64,000 bases of DNA from an uncultured Pseudomonadota bacterium. Lineage in GTDB: Bacteria > Pseudomonadota > Gammaproteobacteria > Steroidobacterales > Steroidobacteraceae. Shown here in pieces: positions 55,669 to 64,000 of this stretch (positions are counted from its first letter, which is position 1; each line of letters begins with the position of its first letter). The notes under the pieces were generated by a model, which made no database searches, was not told where the DNA came from, and saw only the letters and a program-made list of their open reading frames with translations. The DNA lies in the NCBI GenBank assembly GCA_903862885.1, contig CAIOZU010000016.1, positions 1 through 64,000 of the forward strand, written 5' to 3'. The translations under genes were made by a program, and so were the position numbers.

Positions 55669-56952
55669 TTGATCGAGTTGTCCCCGGCACTTGCGCTCAG
55701 CGGCCTCCTCATCAGCTTAGTGTTGTCTGCGTTTTTCTCAAGCACTGAGACCGCGCTGATGAGCATCAATCGCTATCGTCTGAGACACTTAGCGCACTCA
55801 GGGCACGCCGGCGCACGCCTGACCGAACGCCTGCTCGTACGCCCCGATCGACTGATCGGTGTCATGTTGCTTGGCAATACGGTCGCCAATGTGAGTGCCG
55901 CGAGTATTGTCACGGTGATGACCCTCAATTCTTTTGGGGAGCATTGGTTAGCCGCAGCGAACGGCGTCTTAACGCTGCTGCTGCTGATGTTTGGTGAAGT
56001 GGGGCCAAAGACCTATGGGGCGTTAAACGCTGAGCGCTTGGCGATTTCGGCGGCTTATATTTATCGGCCGCTGCTGTGGATCACCTCACCCTTTTTATGG
56101 CTGATGAATGGCATCACCAACAGCCTGCTGCGTCTTTTTGGAGCCACCGGCGAACGCGCCTCGTCACGTTCCTTGTCGGCCGATGAACTGCGCACCGTAG
56201 TCACTGAAGCCGGCGCGCTCATTCCATTAAAGCACCAGCAAATGCTGGTCGGCATCTTGGATTTAGAGCGCATTCAGGTGGAAGATATCTTAGTGCCACG
56301 CACGGAAGTCACCGGTATTGATGTGGACGACGACTGGGAAGACATCGTGGCGGTCCTACGCGAGGCGGAGAACACTCGCCTCCCGGTGTATCAAGGCAGT
56401 CTCGATCACATCATTGGCGTCTTGCATTTAAAGCGCGTGACCCGTGCATTGATCAGAGGCGATCTCACGCGCGAGTCGCTGATCGCTTTAGCCGAGCAAC
56501 GGCCACCGTACTATGTGCCGGAAGGCACGACCCTTACCCAACAATTAGCGGCTTTTCAAGAAAACCACCGACGACATGCCTATGTGGTAGATGAGTATGG
56601 CGACGTCTTAGGATTAGTCACCATCGATGACATCCTCGAAGAAATTGTTGGTGAATTTACGTCCATCCCGTATGCCGGTCGACGTGAAGTCAGGATTGAA
56701 GAAGATGGTAGCTACATCGTCCCCGGTGGCACCCCGGTGCGATCTCTGAACCGCATGCTGCGCCTTAACCTGCCGACCCGCGGTCCGCGCACCATCAATG
56801 GCCTGATCATTGAGTACTTGGAAACCATCCCGGAACCGGGTACCTCACTGAAGTTAGGCGGTCACGCCATGGAAGTGATGCAAGTGGCAGAACACAGCAT
56901 CAAGACCGTGCGCATCTGGGCCACTGACCCGCTGCTCAACACACCCGCCTAA
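55669..56952 (+). CDS. CNNM/CorC-HlyC family transporter (DUF21-CBS), YfjD-like
   Basis: 427 aa. An N-terminal DUF21/CNNM transmembrane domain (about 1-180) has AFFSSTETALMSINRYRLRH and VMLLGNTVANVSAASIVTV. It is followed by paired CBS domains (about 200-330, ILVPRTEVTGIDVDDDW; RHAYVVDEYGDVLGLVTIDD) and a C-terminal CorC_HlyC domain (about 345-420). Implicated in Mg/Co handling. The start is TTG at 55669, just after the ypjD stop, with GGGGGTGA upstream. Ends overlapping convergent radA by 4 bases. Confidence 0.9.
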   Translation: MIELSPALALSGLLISLVLSAFFSSTETALMSINRYRLRHLAHSGHAGARLTERLLVRPDRLIGVMLLGNTVANVSAASIVTVMTLNSFGEHWLAAANGVLTLLLLMFGEVGPKTYGALNAERLAISAAYIYRPLLWITSPFLWLMNGITNSLLRLFGATGERASSRSLSADELRTVVTEAGALIPLKHQQMLVGILDLERIQVEDILVPRTEVTGIDVDDDWEDIVAVLREAENTRLPVYQGSLDHIIGVLHLKRVTRALIRGDLTRESLIALAEQRPPYYVPEGTTLTQQLAAFQENHRRHAYVVDEYGDVLGLVTIDDILEEIVGEFTSIPYAGRREVRIEEDGSYIVPGGTPVRSLNRMLRLNLPTRGPRTINGLIIEYLETIPEPGTSLKLGGHAMEVMQVAEHSIKTVRIWATDPLLNTPA

Positions 56953-58319
56953 ACCGCCCCTCGATCAATCCTTAAGGCCTCATCGAGTCGCGACACGCCG
57001 ATCACCTGAAGGCCCTCAATCGCTTTTCTAGGGACATTCGCGGTGGGCACAATCGCGCGCTTAAACCCATGTTTCACGGCCTCCCGTAGCCGCTCTTCAC
57101 CAAAAGGGACCGGTCGGATCTCGCCCGCCAAACCCAACTCACCAAAGGCCACCCAATCGGAGGCGACCGGCCGATTGTCTAAACTCGAGACCGCTGCCAA
57201 TAAGGCCGGTAGGTCCGCAGCGGTTTCACTCACCCGCACCCCGCCGACCACATTAATAAATACATCATGGGCCTGCAGACCGATGCCGCCATGGCGATGC
57301 AAGACGGCCAGTAACAGCGACAACCGATTGGACTCGAGCCCGACCGTCACGCGCCGCGGCTGCTGTGCGCGCGACTCATCCACCAAGGCTTGCACCTCAA
57401 TAAGCAAGGGACGACTACCCTCACGAATCACGGTCACCACACTGCCAGGCACGGGTGACGGATGACGCGATAAAAAGATCGCCGAGGGATTTTTAACTTC
57501 CTTAAGACCCGCTTCTTCCATGGAAAAAACACCGATTTCCTGCGCCGCACCAAAGCGATTTTTAATGGCGCGCACCACCCGAAACCGACTGCCCGCATCG
57601 CTTTCAAAATACAACACCGTATCGACCAAGTGCTCTAGTACCCGCGGCCCTGCAATGACGCCTTCTTTGGTGACATGCCCAATCAGCACCACTGCCGTGC
57701 CGGTGGATTTTGCAAATTGCACCAAGCGCGCCGCCGACTCTCGCAGCTGCGAGACCGACCCGGCACTCGCTTCGACCTCTGCACTGGCCATGGTCTGAAT
57801 CGAATCCACCACCAGCAACTGCGTCCCTAAAACACGCGCCTGCTCCAAGATGCGCTCCACATCGGTCTCAGCGAGTAGCACCAAAGCCGCCGCCTTCAGG
57901 CCTAAGCGTTTGGCACGCAGGCCGACCTGCCGGATACTCTCTTCACCGGTGGCATACAGCACCGGCACGATCGGCGCCACGGCCGCCGCCGCTTGCAATA
58001 ACAGGGTGGATTTACCGATGCCGGGGTCGCCGCCAATCAAGGTCACAGAACCCGCCACCCAACCACCCCCCAGCACCCGATCAAACTCAGACGACCCAGA
58101 GGACAAGCGCGGGGCTTCTAAGGCCGCGTCTGAGCCTAAGGCCTCCGGCAAACTAAAAACGCTCGGGGTACGGGGGGCCGCTGATTTAGTGCTTTGCTTG
58201 GCACGCTGCAGGGCCGATAAGGTGTTCCACGCCCGACAGGCGGGGCATTGACCCTGCCATTTGGGCGAATCCTCCCCGCAGGCGCTGCACACATACACGG
58301 TTCGCGATGGACTGCTCAT
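56949..58319 (-). CDS. radA: DNA repair protein RadA (Sms)
   Basis: Branch-migration helicase in recombination. 456 aa: an N-terminal C4 zinc finger (CSACGEDSPKWQGQCPAC, about 11-28), RecA-like ATPase with Walker A LIGGDPGIGKSTLLLQ (about 94-109) and Walker B LLVVDSIQT, the RadA-specific KNRFG motif (RAIKNRFGAAQEIG, about 257), and a C-terminal Lon-like domain. Convergent with the CNNM gene, divergent from the kinase operon. Confidence 0.96.
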   Translation of the reverse strand: MSSPSRTVYVCSACGEDSPKWQGQCPACRAWNTLSALQRAKQSTKSAAPRTPSVFSLPEALGSDAALEAPRLSSGSSEFDRVLGGGWVAGSVTLIGGDPGIGKSTLLLQAAAAVAPIVPVLYATGEESIRQVGLRAKRLGLKAAALVLLAETDVERILEQARVLGTQLLVVDSIQTMASAEVEASAGSVSQLRESAARLVQFAKSTGTAVVLIGHVTKEGVIAGPRVLEHLVDTVLYFESDAGSRFRVVRAIKNRFGAAQEIGVFSMEEAGLKEVKNPSAIFLSRHPSPVPGSVVTVIREGSRPLLIEVQALVDESRAQQPRRVTVGLESNRLSLLLAVLHRHGGIGLQAHDVFINVVGGVRVSETAADLPALLAAVSSLDNRPVASDWVAFGELGLAGEIRPVPFGEERLREAVKHGFKRAIVPTANVPRKAIEGLQVIGVSRLDEALRIDRGAV

Positions 58320-58429
58320 CCTGTGATGCTAACAGAGCCTCCATCGTTCAGACCTGAGACCCTGTTCCGCGACGCCCCCCTTTACGCCCACCTACACTTT
58401 GTGCCCATTAACTCAAGGGTTTAGCCGCC

Positions 58430-60664
58430 ATGTCAGTGCCTCCCCACCTGCGTCCTGTGTTGCTCGCGACCGCCGTGGTTTGCGCCTGGGTGCTGCTGGT
58501 GGACCTCTTTCTCCCGGGCTTTGGCGCCACCCTCGAGGGTCTCCCCCTGCAACTGCGCGCGCGCAGTAGCTACCCGGATCGTACGTCCCCCGTCCTGTGG
58601 ATTCCGCTCACCGATGAACGCGCCGATCACGGCAGCTCGCGTCATGCACTGGCAGTGGCCATCGGCCAAGCCGCCGCCCAAGGCGCGGCGGCGACCGTAC
58701 TCGCCGTGCCGCTCTCCAGTCCCGATGACAACAAAGATTTAGCTCGGGTGCGCACCCTGCTCGAATCACCCGCCGATCCATTAATGCATGCGCGCCTACA
58801 GAACTGGGAGACGGAGCTCGATCAGGATGCTGAGCTCGAACGTGCGATCAAAGCCGCCGGCAATGTGATTCTGTATGCCGACGCCACCCATCTCCCCTTA
58901 GATCGCTTTACCGCGGTGGCCCGTGGGGTAGGCATGGAACCTGCCATGGGCACCGATGCCGATGGGGTGACACGCCGTGACCGCTTATATAGTCGTGCCG
59001 CCAACAACACCTTAGTGCCCTCACTGAGCTTCGCCGCATGGCTTGCCTCCCATGGAGAACTCGACTTACACGGCGCACTGTCCGATCACGCCATTGATCT
59101 GGCGGCATCGCAACTGCACCTCTACGGCAATGGGGAGTGGTTGCCTCAGATGGGGCTGCCAGCGAGCGACGCACGCGGTACACCGCACCGCGCACTGAGT
59201 GACTTAGGCAGCGCGCAAACGGCACTGATTGCCGGCCGGGTGCTGGTGATCGGTCAAGGACCTAACGAACTGACACTCATCCACGGTCCAAAGCTTTCAG
59301 TCGGCGAGGCGGTCAGCCAACGCGTGATCAGCCTTGAGTCCGCGGATTATGGTCAGCAGCCCTCGCTCAGCTGGCTGATCAGCTTAGCGGCCGCCCTCGC
59401 GATCATCGCCTGGGTAGGCCTGATGGCCCCTAAACGATCGCGCTATGCACAATATCGCTGGGCGGCGGTGTGGATGGTGGCCTTATGGCTCATTGAATTA
59501 ATCGCCCTGCTGAGCGCGCACCTTTGGATTCCACTGATGGCCGTGAGTTTAAGCGTGCCATGGGCGGTGGCGAGTTTAAGCCTGCTCAAGCGTCGCCCCG
59601 CCAAGCCGGCCGTGTATGAAGACTATGAACCCCTCTCACTGACCGGCCCACGAGCGAGCGCCCACCCGCGCCACGCCGGCCATGAAAAAACCCAGCCGGT
59701 AGAACCGGACTCCGTCAAACACGCCAAAGCCCCGTCACTCAGTGACATCAGCAAAGCCCTGAATGCGCGCCTACAAGAGCCCACCAAAGAAGAAGTCACT
59801 GACCTGCTGTTGGGAAAAAAGCAACGCCCCGCCCCACCCACACTCGGCCGCTACCAACTCGAGCGAGAGATAGGCCGCGGCGCGATGGGCACCGTTTACT
59901 TGGGCCGTGATCCTCGCCTGAATCGCATCGTGGCTATTAAAGCCATCCCGTTGGCAGAAGAATACGATGAGCGCGATCTCGGTGAAGCCCGAGCGCGGTT
60001 CTTTAGAGAAGCAGAAATGGCCGGGCGCTTGCGCCATCCAGCGATTGTCACCGTCTACGACGCCGGTGAAGACGCGGGCATCGCCTGGATCGCCATGGAG
60101 TACCTGCAAGGCACAATGCTGAACCAACACGCCATGCCAGACACCTTGCTTGAGCCGCACACCGCGCTCGAGGTGGTGGCACGAGTCGCTGACGCGCTTG
60201 ATTATGCGCACGCCAATGACGTGATCCATCGCGACATCAAACCCGCTAACATTGTTATCGATCCTGCAAGCCGATCCGTCAAGTTGATGGACTTTGGCAT
60301 CGCCCGCAATACCAACACCAGCAATACCCGCAGCGGCATCGTGCTCGGCACGCCTTCGTTCATGTCGCCTGAGCAGTTAGAGGGCGGTGTCATTACCGGC
60401 CGTTCGGATCTGTTCTCACTTGGCGTCACCTTGTATCAACTGCTGGCCGGTCAACTGCCCTTTCGCGCCGATTCCATGACAGGCCTCATGAACAGCATCG
60501 TCAACAACCCACACCCGCCACTGCGAACTATCCGTCCGGACTTGCCTCCCTCGATTGGCGACATCATTGATCGCGCTCTACAAAAGAACCCCGATGCGCG
60601 TTATCAGCGCGCCTCTGAAATGGCCACGGCGTTGCGCGCCGCTGCACTCCAATTGATGAGCTAA
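58430..60664 (+). CDS. Membrane Ser/Thr protein kinase with CHASE2-like sensor
   Basis: 744 aa. TM helix at about 9-28, a periplasmic CHASE2-like domain (about 30-305; IPLTDERADHGSSRHALAVA, VGMEPAMGTDADGVTRRDRL, AGRVLVIGQGPN), two or three TM helices (about 310-388), a charged cytoplasmic linker, then a C-terminal Hanks kinase (about 472-738). Kinase motifs: IGRGAMGTVYLGRD, VAIKAIPL (ATP Lys), VIHRDIKPANIVI (about 597-609), LMDFGIARN and GTPSFMSPEQL, all intact, so it should be active. The reversed order (sensor first, kinase last) fits CHASE2-STPKs. First gene of a four-gene run with PP2C, FHA and dehydrogenase. Confidence 0.9.
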   Translation: MSVPPHLRPVLLATAVVCAWVLLVDLFLPGFGATLEGLPLQLRARSSYPDRTSPVLWIPLTDERADHGSSRHALAVAIGQAAAQGAAATVLAVPLSSPDDNKDLARVRTLLESPADPLMHARLQNWETELDQDAELERAIKAAGNVILYADATHLPLDRFTAVARGVGMEPAMGTDADGVTRRDRLYSRAANNTLVPSLSFAAWLASHGELDLHGALSDHAIDLAASQLHLYGNGEWLPQMGLPASDARGTPHRALSDLGSAQTALIAGRVLVIGQGPNELTLIHGPKLSVGEAVSQRVISLESADYGQQPSLSWLISLAAALAIIAWVGLMAPKRSRYAQYRWAAVWMVALWLIELIALLSAHLWIPLMAVSLSVPWAVASLSLLKRRPAKPAVYEDYEPLSLTGPRASAHPRHAGHEKTQPVEPDSVKHAKAPSLSDISKALNARLQEPTKEEVTDLLLGKKQRPAPPTLGRYQLEREIGRGAMGTVYLGRDPRLNRIVAIKAIPLAEEYDERDLGEARARFFREAEMAGRLRHPAIVTVYDAGEDAGIAWIAMEYLQGTMLNQHAMPDTLLEPHTALEVVARVADALDYAHANDVIHRDIKPANIVIDPASRSVKLMDFGIARNTNTSNTRSGIVLGTPSFMSPEQLEGGVITGRSDLFSLGVTLYQLLAGQLPFRADSMTGLMNSIVNNPHPPLRTIRPDLPPSIGDIIDRALQKNPDARYQRASEMATALRAAALQLMS

Positions 60665-60671
60665 GCCCCTC

Positions 60672-61490
60672 ATGAAACATGAAATCACTGCAGCCGCCTG
60701 CACCCACACCGGACGCATACGAGGACATAATGAGGACACCATCGGTGAAGAATCCTCCATTGGTCTGTACGTACTCGCGGATGGCATGGGTGGCTACAAC
60801 GCCGGCGAGGTCGCGAGCGACCTCGCGGTTAAAACGACCTTAAGCATTGTCCGCGAAGCCTTCTCCCGACAGCTGCTGACTACCACCGATCGGCTGTCAG
60901 GCCTCATGCGGCCAAGCATCATCCTGCGCGATGCCATTTTAAGAGCCAATAAGATTGTGCACTTAAGCTCTAAAAGCCAGTCGAACTGCGCCGGCATGGG
61001 CACCACCATCGTCGCCATGATGTTCTATACCGACAAAGTCATCGTCGCACATGTCGGCGACTCACGACTGTACCGACTACGCCATGGGCATTTACAGCAG
61101 CTCACCATTGATCATTCCCTACTACAAGAACTCGTGGATCGCGGATTTTATTCAGAAGAAGAAGCGCTCCAGTCCACCAATAAGAATTTTGTGACGCGCG
61201 CATTGGGTGTTGAAAACACGGTCGAAGTAGACGTTCGTGAACACCAAATGGAAAGCGGCGATCTTTACATGTTGTGCTCAGACGGGCTCACCGACATGCT
61301 AGACGACGCGCAGATCGAATCGATACTAAAAACCCCAGGTCAATCCCTAAAGGATATCGTGCAAAGCTTAATTGACAGCGCCAACACAGCCGGCGGCCGC
61401 GACAATATTTCTGCGGTACTAGCGCATGTCGATCAACTCTATATGCCAGTCATTAGCCTCTTAGACCGCATTCGCGGTTGGTTTTCATAA
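60672..61490 (+). CDS. PP2C-family Ser/Thr phosphatase
   Basis: Metal-dependent phosphoprotein phosphatase, 272 aa. Motifs: RGHNEDTIGEE (Asp ligand), YVLADGMGGYNAGEVASDLA, VIVAHVGDSRLYRLRHG, LYMLCSDGLTDML and GGRDNISAVLAHV, the full set of metal-binding acids. Seven bases after the kinase stop, so it is most likely the antagonist of that kinase. The C-terminus LLDRIRGWFS is slightly amphipathic and might touch the membrane. Confidence 0.93.
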   Translation: MKHEITAAACTHTGRIRGHNEDTIGEESSIGLYVLADGMGGYNAGEVASDLAVKTTLSIVREAFSRQLLTTTDRLSGLMRPSIILRDAILRANKIVHLSSKSQSNCAGMGTTIVAMMFYTDKVIVAHVGDSRLYRLRHGHLQQLTIDHSLLQELVDRGFYSEEEALQSTNKNFVTRALGVENTVEVDVREHQMESGDLYMLCSDGLTDMLDDAQIESILKTPGQSLKDIVQSLIDSANTAGGRDNISAVLAHVDQLYMPVISLLDRIRGWFS

Positions 61491-61509
61491 AAAGGCGGAG
61501 GACTCTACC

Positions 61510-62175
61510 ATGGCACAGCTCATTTTAAGTTTAGATGCAGAGATACTCGCTGAGTACAATATGCAAAAAGAGCGCTTCTCTATTGGCCGATTACCGGGCA
61601 ATGACGTGCGCATTGATCACCCTGGGGTCAGCGGTCACCATGCGCTGGTCGTCAACATTCTGCAGGATTCCTTTCTCGAGGACTTACGTTCCACCAATGG
61701 CACCTGCGTCAATGGCAGCCTGATCAAAAAACATGCACTGCAGCATGGCGATCTCATCACCTGCGGCATACACCAGTTGCGGTTTTTGGATGGCAGTCAA
61801 CGCACTGAAGACACGACCGGCTTTGCCAGCACCATCGTGATTCCACCGGACACGCTGCCGCCACTCGACCTACCGCCGACGCCCGGGACGCCCCCCGCAC
61901 CGGTCATGAAGGCCACCTTACATATCCTCTCTGGCCCCTCAGCCGGTCGTCATCTGCCACTGGTTAAAACGGTCACCACGGTTGGACGCCCCGACACGCA
62001 GGTGGCCGCCATCAATCGCCATGGCGATCGCTATTACCTGACGCATGTCGAGACACTGATCGAGTGCCCATATCCTGCTATTAATGATCAGCCCATCGGA
62101 TCCGAAGCCAGCCTGCTGAAAGATCAAGATATCATCACCGTTGCCGGCGTTAAGATGGGGTTCTTCACGCACTGA
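61510..62175 (+). CDS. FHA-domain protein
   Basis: 221 aa. The N-terminal FHA domain (about 20-95) keeps the phosphothreonine-binding residues: FSIGRLPGNDVRIDHPGVSG then HHALV, and RSTNGTCVNGSLI. A Pro/Thr linker (about 115-135, with TPG/TPPAP) leads to a second FHA-like fold (about 138-221, GPSAGRHLPLVKTVTTVGRP). There the Ser-X-X-His and Asn-Gly motifs are degenerate, so it probably does not bind phosphopeptides. GGCGGAGGA upstream. Likely the phospho-dependent adaptor for the kinase/phosphatase pair. Confidence 0.88.
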   Translation: MAQLILSLDAEILAEYNMQKERFSIGRLPGNDVRIDHPGVSGHHALVVNILQDSFLEDLRSTNGTCVNGSLIKKHALQHGDLITCGIHQLRFLDGSQRTEDTTGFASTIVIPPDTLPPLDLPPTPGTPPAPVMKATLHILSGPSAGRHLPLVKTVTTVGRPDTQVAAINRHGDRYYLTHVETLIECPYPAINDQPIGSEASLLKDQDIITVAGVKMGFFTH

Positions 62176-62186
62176 CCGAGGCCACC

Positions 62187-63395
62187 ATGAATCGTCATCG
62201 CGCCTATCGCTGTCGAACCGTTCAGAGCGCGATCAACATCGAAGACTTACGGCGCTTGGCGGCGCGCCATCTGGCCAATATCGCCTTTGAGTACCTCGAA
62301 GGCGGCGCGGAGGAAGAGCGTACGCTGCGACGCAATCGGCAAGCCTTCGATCAGTGGCAGTTCATCCCACGCACACTGGTCAACACGGAAAGCCGCCACC
62401 TGCGCACCTCGCTCTTTGGTCGTGACTATGCCCTGCCGATCATCATTGCACCCACCGGCAACAATGGGCTACAACGGCGCCAGGGCGATCTTAAGCTCGC
62501 GCGCGCCGCCACACAGGCGCAGATTCCGTTTTGCTTAAGCACGGTGTCGAACACCCGCCCGGAAGAGATCACCTCACGCAGTGGATGCGATCTATGGATG
62601 CAGCTGTACATCTTAGAGAAACCCGAAATCACGGCGGATTTACTCACCCACGCCGCTGCGGCCAATGCCCAGGCGCTCATGGTGACGACGGATGCGAACG
62701 TATTTGGCAACCGCGAATGGGATCAGCGCAACTTCAAACGCCCCGGTCAGCCGAATCTCCGATCGGTACTTGATGCGCTGTGCCACTTGCCATGGTTATG
62801 GGATGTGGCTTTTCCAACGGGCTTTGCAGAATTCGTCAACATCGCCGCTTTTCTGCCGCCCCACATGCGAAGCGCCCGACATGGTGCCACCTACTTGCCA
62901 ACGATATTTAAAGCGCGGGTCGACTGGGACCTACTGGCGCGACTGCGTGAGCGATGGCCGCGCACCCTGATCGTCAAAGGCATCTTGCACCCGAAGGATG
63001 TCGAACGGGCTATTGAACTCGGCATAGACGGCGTCGTCTTATCAAACCACGGCGGCCGCCAACTCGATGGCAGCGTGGCACCCATCGAAATGCTTCCAGA
63101 GATCGCACAAGCTTATCGCGCGCGCATCACCTTATTAATTGACAGTGGTTTTAGGCGGGGTACGGACATTGCCAAAGCCTTAGCGCTCGGTGCCCATGGC
63201 GTCTTATTAGGTCGCGCCCCGTTATATGGCCTCGCGGCCGGCGGGGAAGCCGGCGTCACGCGCGCCCTCACGATTCTCACCTGCGAGCTTGACCGCGTGC
63301 TCGGACAATTGGGATTGAACTCAGTGCAAGAACTCAACCCCGCCTGCTTACGCGCAGGCTGGCCGACAGCATTCACCGAGCAAGGCGCCCGCTGA
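62187..63395 (+). CDS. FMN-dependent 2-hydroxy-acid dehydrogenase (LldD/glycolate oxidase family)
   Basis: Oxidises an L-2-hydroxy acid (lactate, glycolate or mandelate type) to the keto acid. 402 aa TIM barrel. Active residues seen: Tyr in AFEYLEGGAEEE (about 33), WMQLYILEK (Tyr near 135), the Asp of MVTTDANVFGNRE and the following Arg, VKGI Lys (about 264), and SNHGGRQLDG with catalytic His and Arg (about 287-295). All are retained, so it should be active. The loop FKRPGQPNLRSVLDALCHLP is closest to mandelate/lactate dehydrogenases that dock to the membrane. Eleven bases after the FHA gene. Confidence 0.9.
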   Translation: MNRHRAYRCRTVQSAINIEDLRRLAARHLANIAFEYLEGGAEEERTLRRNRQAFDQWQFIPRTLVNTESRHLRTSLFGRDYALPIIIAPTGNNGLQRRQGDLKLARAATQAQIPFCLSTVSNTRPEEITSRSGCDLWMQLYILEKPEITADLLTHAAAANAQALMVTTDANVFGNREWDQRNFKRPGQPNLRSVLDALCHLPWLWDVAFPTGFAEFVNIAAFLPPHMRSARHGATYLPTIFKARVDWDLLARLRERWPRTLIVKGILHPKDVERAIELGIDGVVLSNHGGRQLDGSVAPIEMLPEIAQAYRARITLLIDSGFRRGTDIAKALALGAHGVLLGRAPLYGLAAGGEAGVTRALTILTCELDRVLGQLGLNSVQELNPACLRAGWPTAFTEQGAR

Positions 63396-63396
63396 G

Positions 63397-64000
63397 TTAA
63401 CGAGCCGAGCCCCCTTGACCACCGGAGCCGCCACCGGGACCTCGGCGACCCCCACCGGACCCTGAACGCGACGGGCCCGATGGCCGTCCACCCGGACGCG
63501 CCACTGCTCCACGCCCCGCCGGGGCGGCGGCGCCTCGCTTGGCTTGGCCACGTGACCGATCGGATGCCTTTTTGGCGCGAATCGCTGCGATTCGTTCAGC
63601 CAAAGGCACCTCAAGCTTCGCCTCTACGCGCGCGTGGTAGTCAAAATCGGGGACGGTCACGCGCGGCAATCGCTTACCCAGCACTTTCTCAATCGCATTG
63701 AGATCACCCTCTTCTTCACGTGACACGAAGGTAAAGGCATCACCCACCGCCTCCGCACGACCCGTGCGGCCGATGCGATGGATGTAATCCGCTGGCACTT
63801 GCGGCACATCAAAATTCACTACATGGCCGAGATCCTCGACATCAATGCCGCGCGCCGCGATATCTGTCGCCACGAGCACCCGAAACTTACCCGCTTTAAA
63901 GCCTGCTAAGGCAGCGGTGCGCTGTGTTTGCGAACGATTGCCATGAATGCGCTCCGCTGCAATGCCTTGCTTAACTAAATACTCAGCCAAGCGATTAGTG
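63397..64000 (-). CDS. DEAD-box RNA helicase, RhlE type (5' part beyond window)
   Basis: C-terminal half of an ATP-dependent RNA helicase; the frame is open through base 64000, so the N-terminal RecA domain lies outside. Helicase motifs IV-VI: HGNRSQTQRTAALAGF, VLVATDIAARGIDVEDL, HVVNFDVPQVPADYIHRIGR TGR (motif VI, split here). An RhlE-type DFDYHARVEAKLEVPLAERI segment and a long disordered Gly/Arg/Ser tail (about the last 60 residues) follow. It ends one base from the convergent dehydrogenase stop. Confidence 0.9.
   Translation of the reverse strand, partial: TNRLAEYLVKQGIAAERIHGNRSQTQRTAALAGFKAGKFRVLVATDIAARGIDVEDLGHVVNFDVPQVPADYIHRIGRTGRAEAVGDAFTFVSREEEGDLNAIEKVLGKRLPRVTVPDFDYHARVEAKLEVPLAERIAAIRAKKASDRSRGQAKRGAAAPAGRGAVARPGGRPSGPSRSGSGGGRRGPGGGSGGQGGSAR

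Noticed and set aside
58430-62175. Type VI secretion regulatory triplet (PpkA/PppA/Fha)
   Set aside because: Domain set is similar, but no tss/tag gene occurs in the window and the kinase carries a CHASE2-like N-terminus; it is left as a stand-alone module.
1-64000. CRISPR arrays, insertion sequences or prophage genes
   Set aside because: No spaced direct repeats, transposase, integrase or phage structural gene was recognised anywhere in the window.

Overview
The window is a gene-dense stretch of a gammaproteobacterial chromosome. Several things point there: the dnaX-ybaB-recR, ffh / rpsP-rimM-trmD-rplS and kbl-tdh gene orders; a complete Mla phospholipid-transport set; and a SUF operon led by an Rrf2 regulator of the gammaproteobacterial SufR type and carrying both SufU and SufT. 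Together these fit the Xanthomonadales/Nevskiales neighbourhood best, but this placement is an inference from gene order and protein style, not a phylogeny. No rRNA, CRISPR array, insertion sequence or prophage gene was seen. No gene-free stretch exceeds 300 bases; the longest is the 239-base divergent control region 35178-35416.

Region 1 (1-7434) is an accessory metal-resistance block: a DmeF-type cation exporter (cut by the window edge) with a CsoR/RcnR-family regulator on the minus strand, and divergently an HME-RND efflux operon (adaptor, CzcA-type pump, outer-membrane factor) whose last gene is, unusually, a crotonase. A metal-type operator lies between the two transcription units. The block ends against a 5'-truncated isopenicillin-N-synthase-like dioxygenase (about 7611-8006), which looks like the junction of an insertion or deletion.

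Region 2 (8029-25376) holds a CNT nucleoside transporter, a TPR membrane protein, a Gfo/Idh oxidoreductase, a small membrane protein, the Prc tail-specific protease, a DUF1249 protein, PEP synthase with its divergent regulatory kinase/phosphorylase, a GFA-family protein, an ArnT-like glycosyltransferase, oligoribonuclease, a Ste24-like protease, RsgA, and RecR/YbaB/DnaX. Region 3 (25409-28155) has the SRP RNA, tRNA-Ser(GGA), a small lipoprotein, DapA, GcvR and a PrxQ/BCP peroxiredoxin.

Region 4 (28172-35177) starts with PhoH and continues with an outer-membrane maintenance cluster: a BepA-like protease and MlaA on the plus strand, converging on mlaFEDCB on the minus strand. Region 5 (35359-42571) is the SUF iron-sulfur assembly operon sufR-B-C-D-S-U-T plus a Rieske ferredoxin and a SixA-like phosphatase. 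Region 6 (42757-58319) contains a WecA-like transferase, a Nudix enzyme, Hsp15, the threonine-to-glycine genes kbl-tdh, a large choice-of-anchor lipoprotein, SppA, the rplS-trmD-rimM-rpsP ribosome operon, Ffh, a YpjD/CcsA-like protein, a CNNM/CorC-type transporter and RadA.

Region 7 (58430-63395) is the most intriguing part. A membrane Ser/Thr kinase with a CHASE2-like sensor, a PP2C phosphatase, an FHA protein and an FMN-dependent 2-hydroxy-acid dehydrogenase lie in one tight run with no secretion-system genes beside them. The window ends inside a RhlE-type RNA helicase. Most of the window is housekeeping; the metal block with its truncated-gene junction and the kinase-phosphatase-FHA-dehydrogenase run are the two places worth experimental attention.
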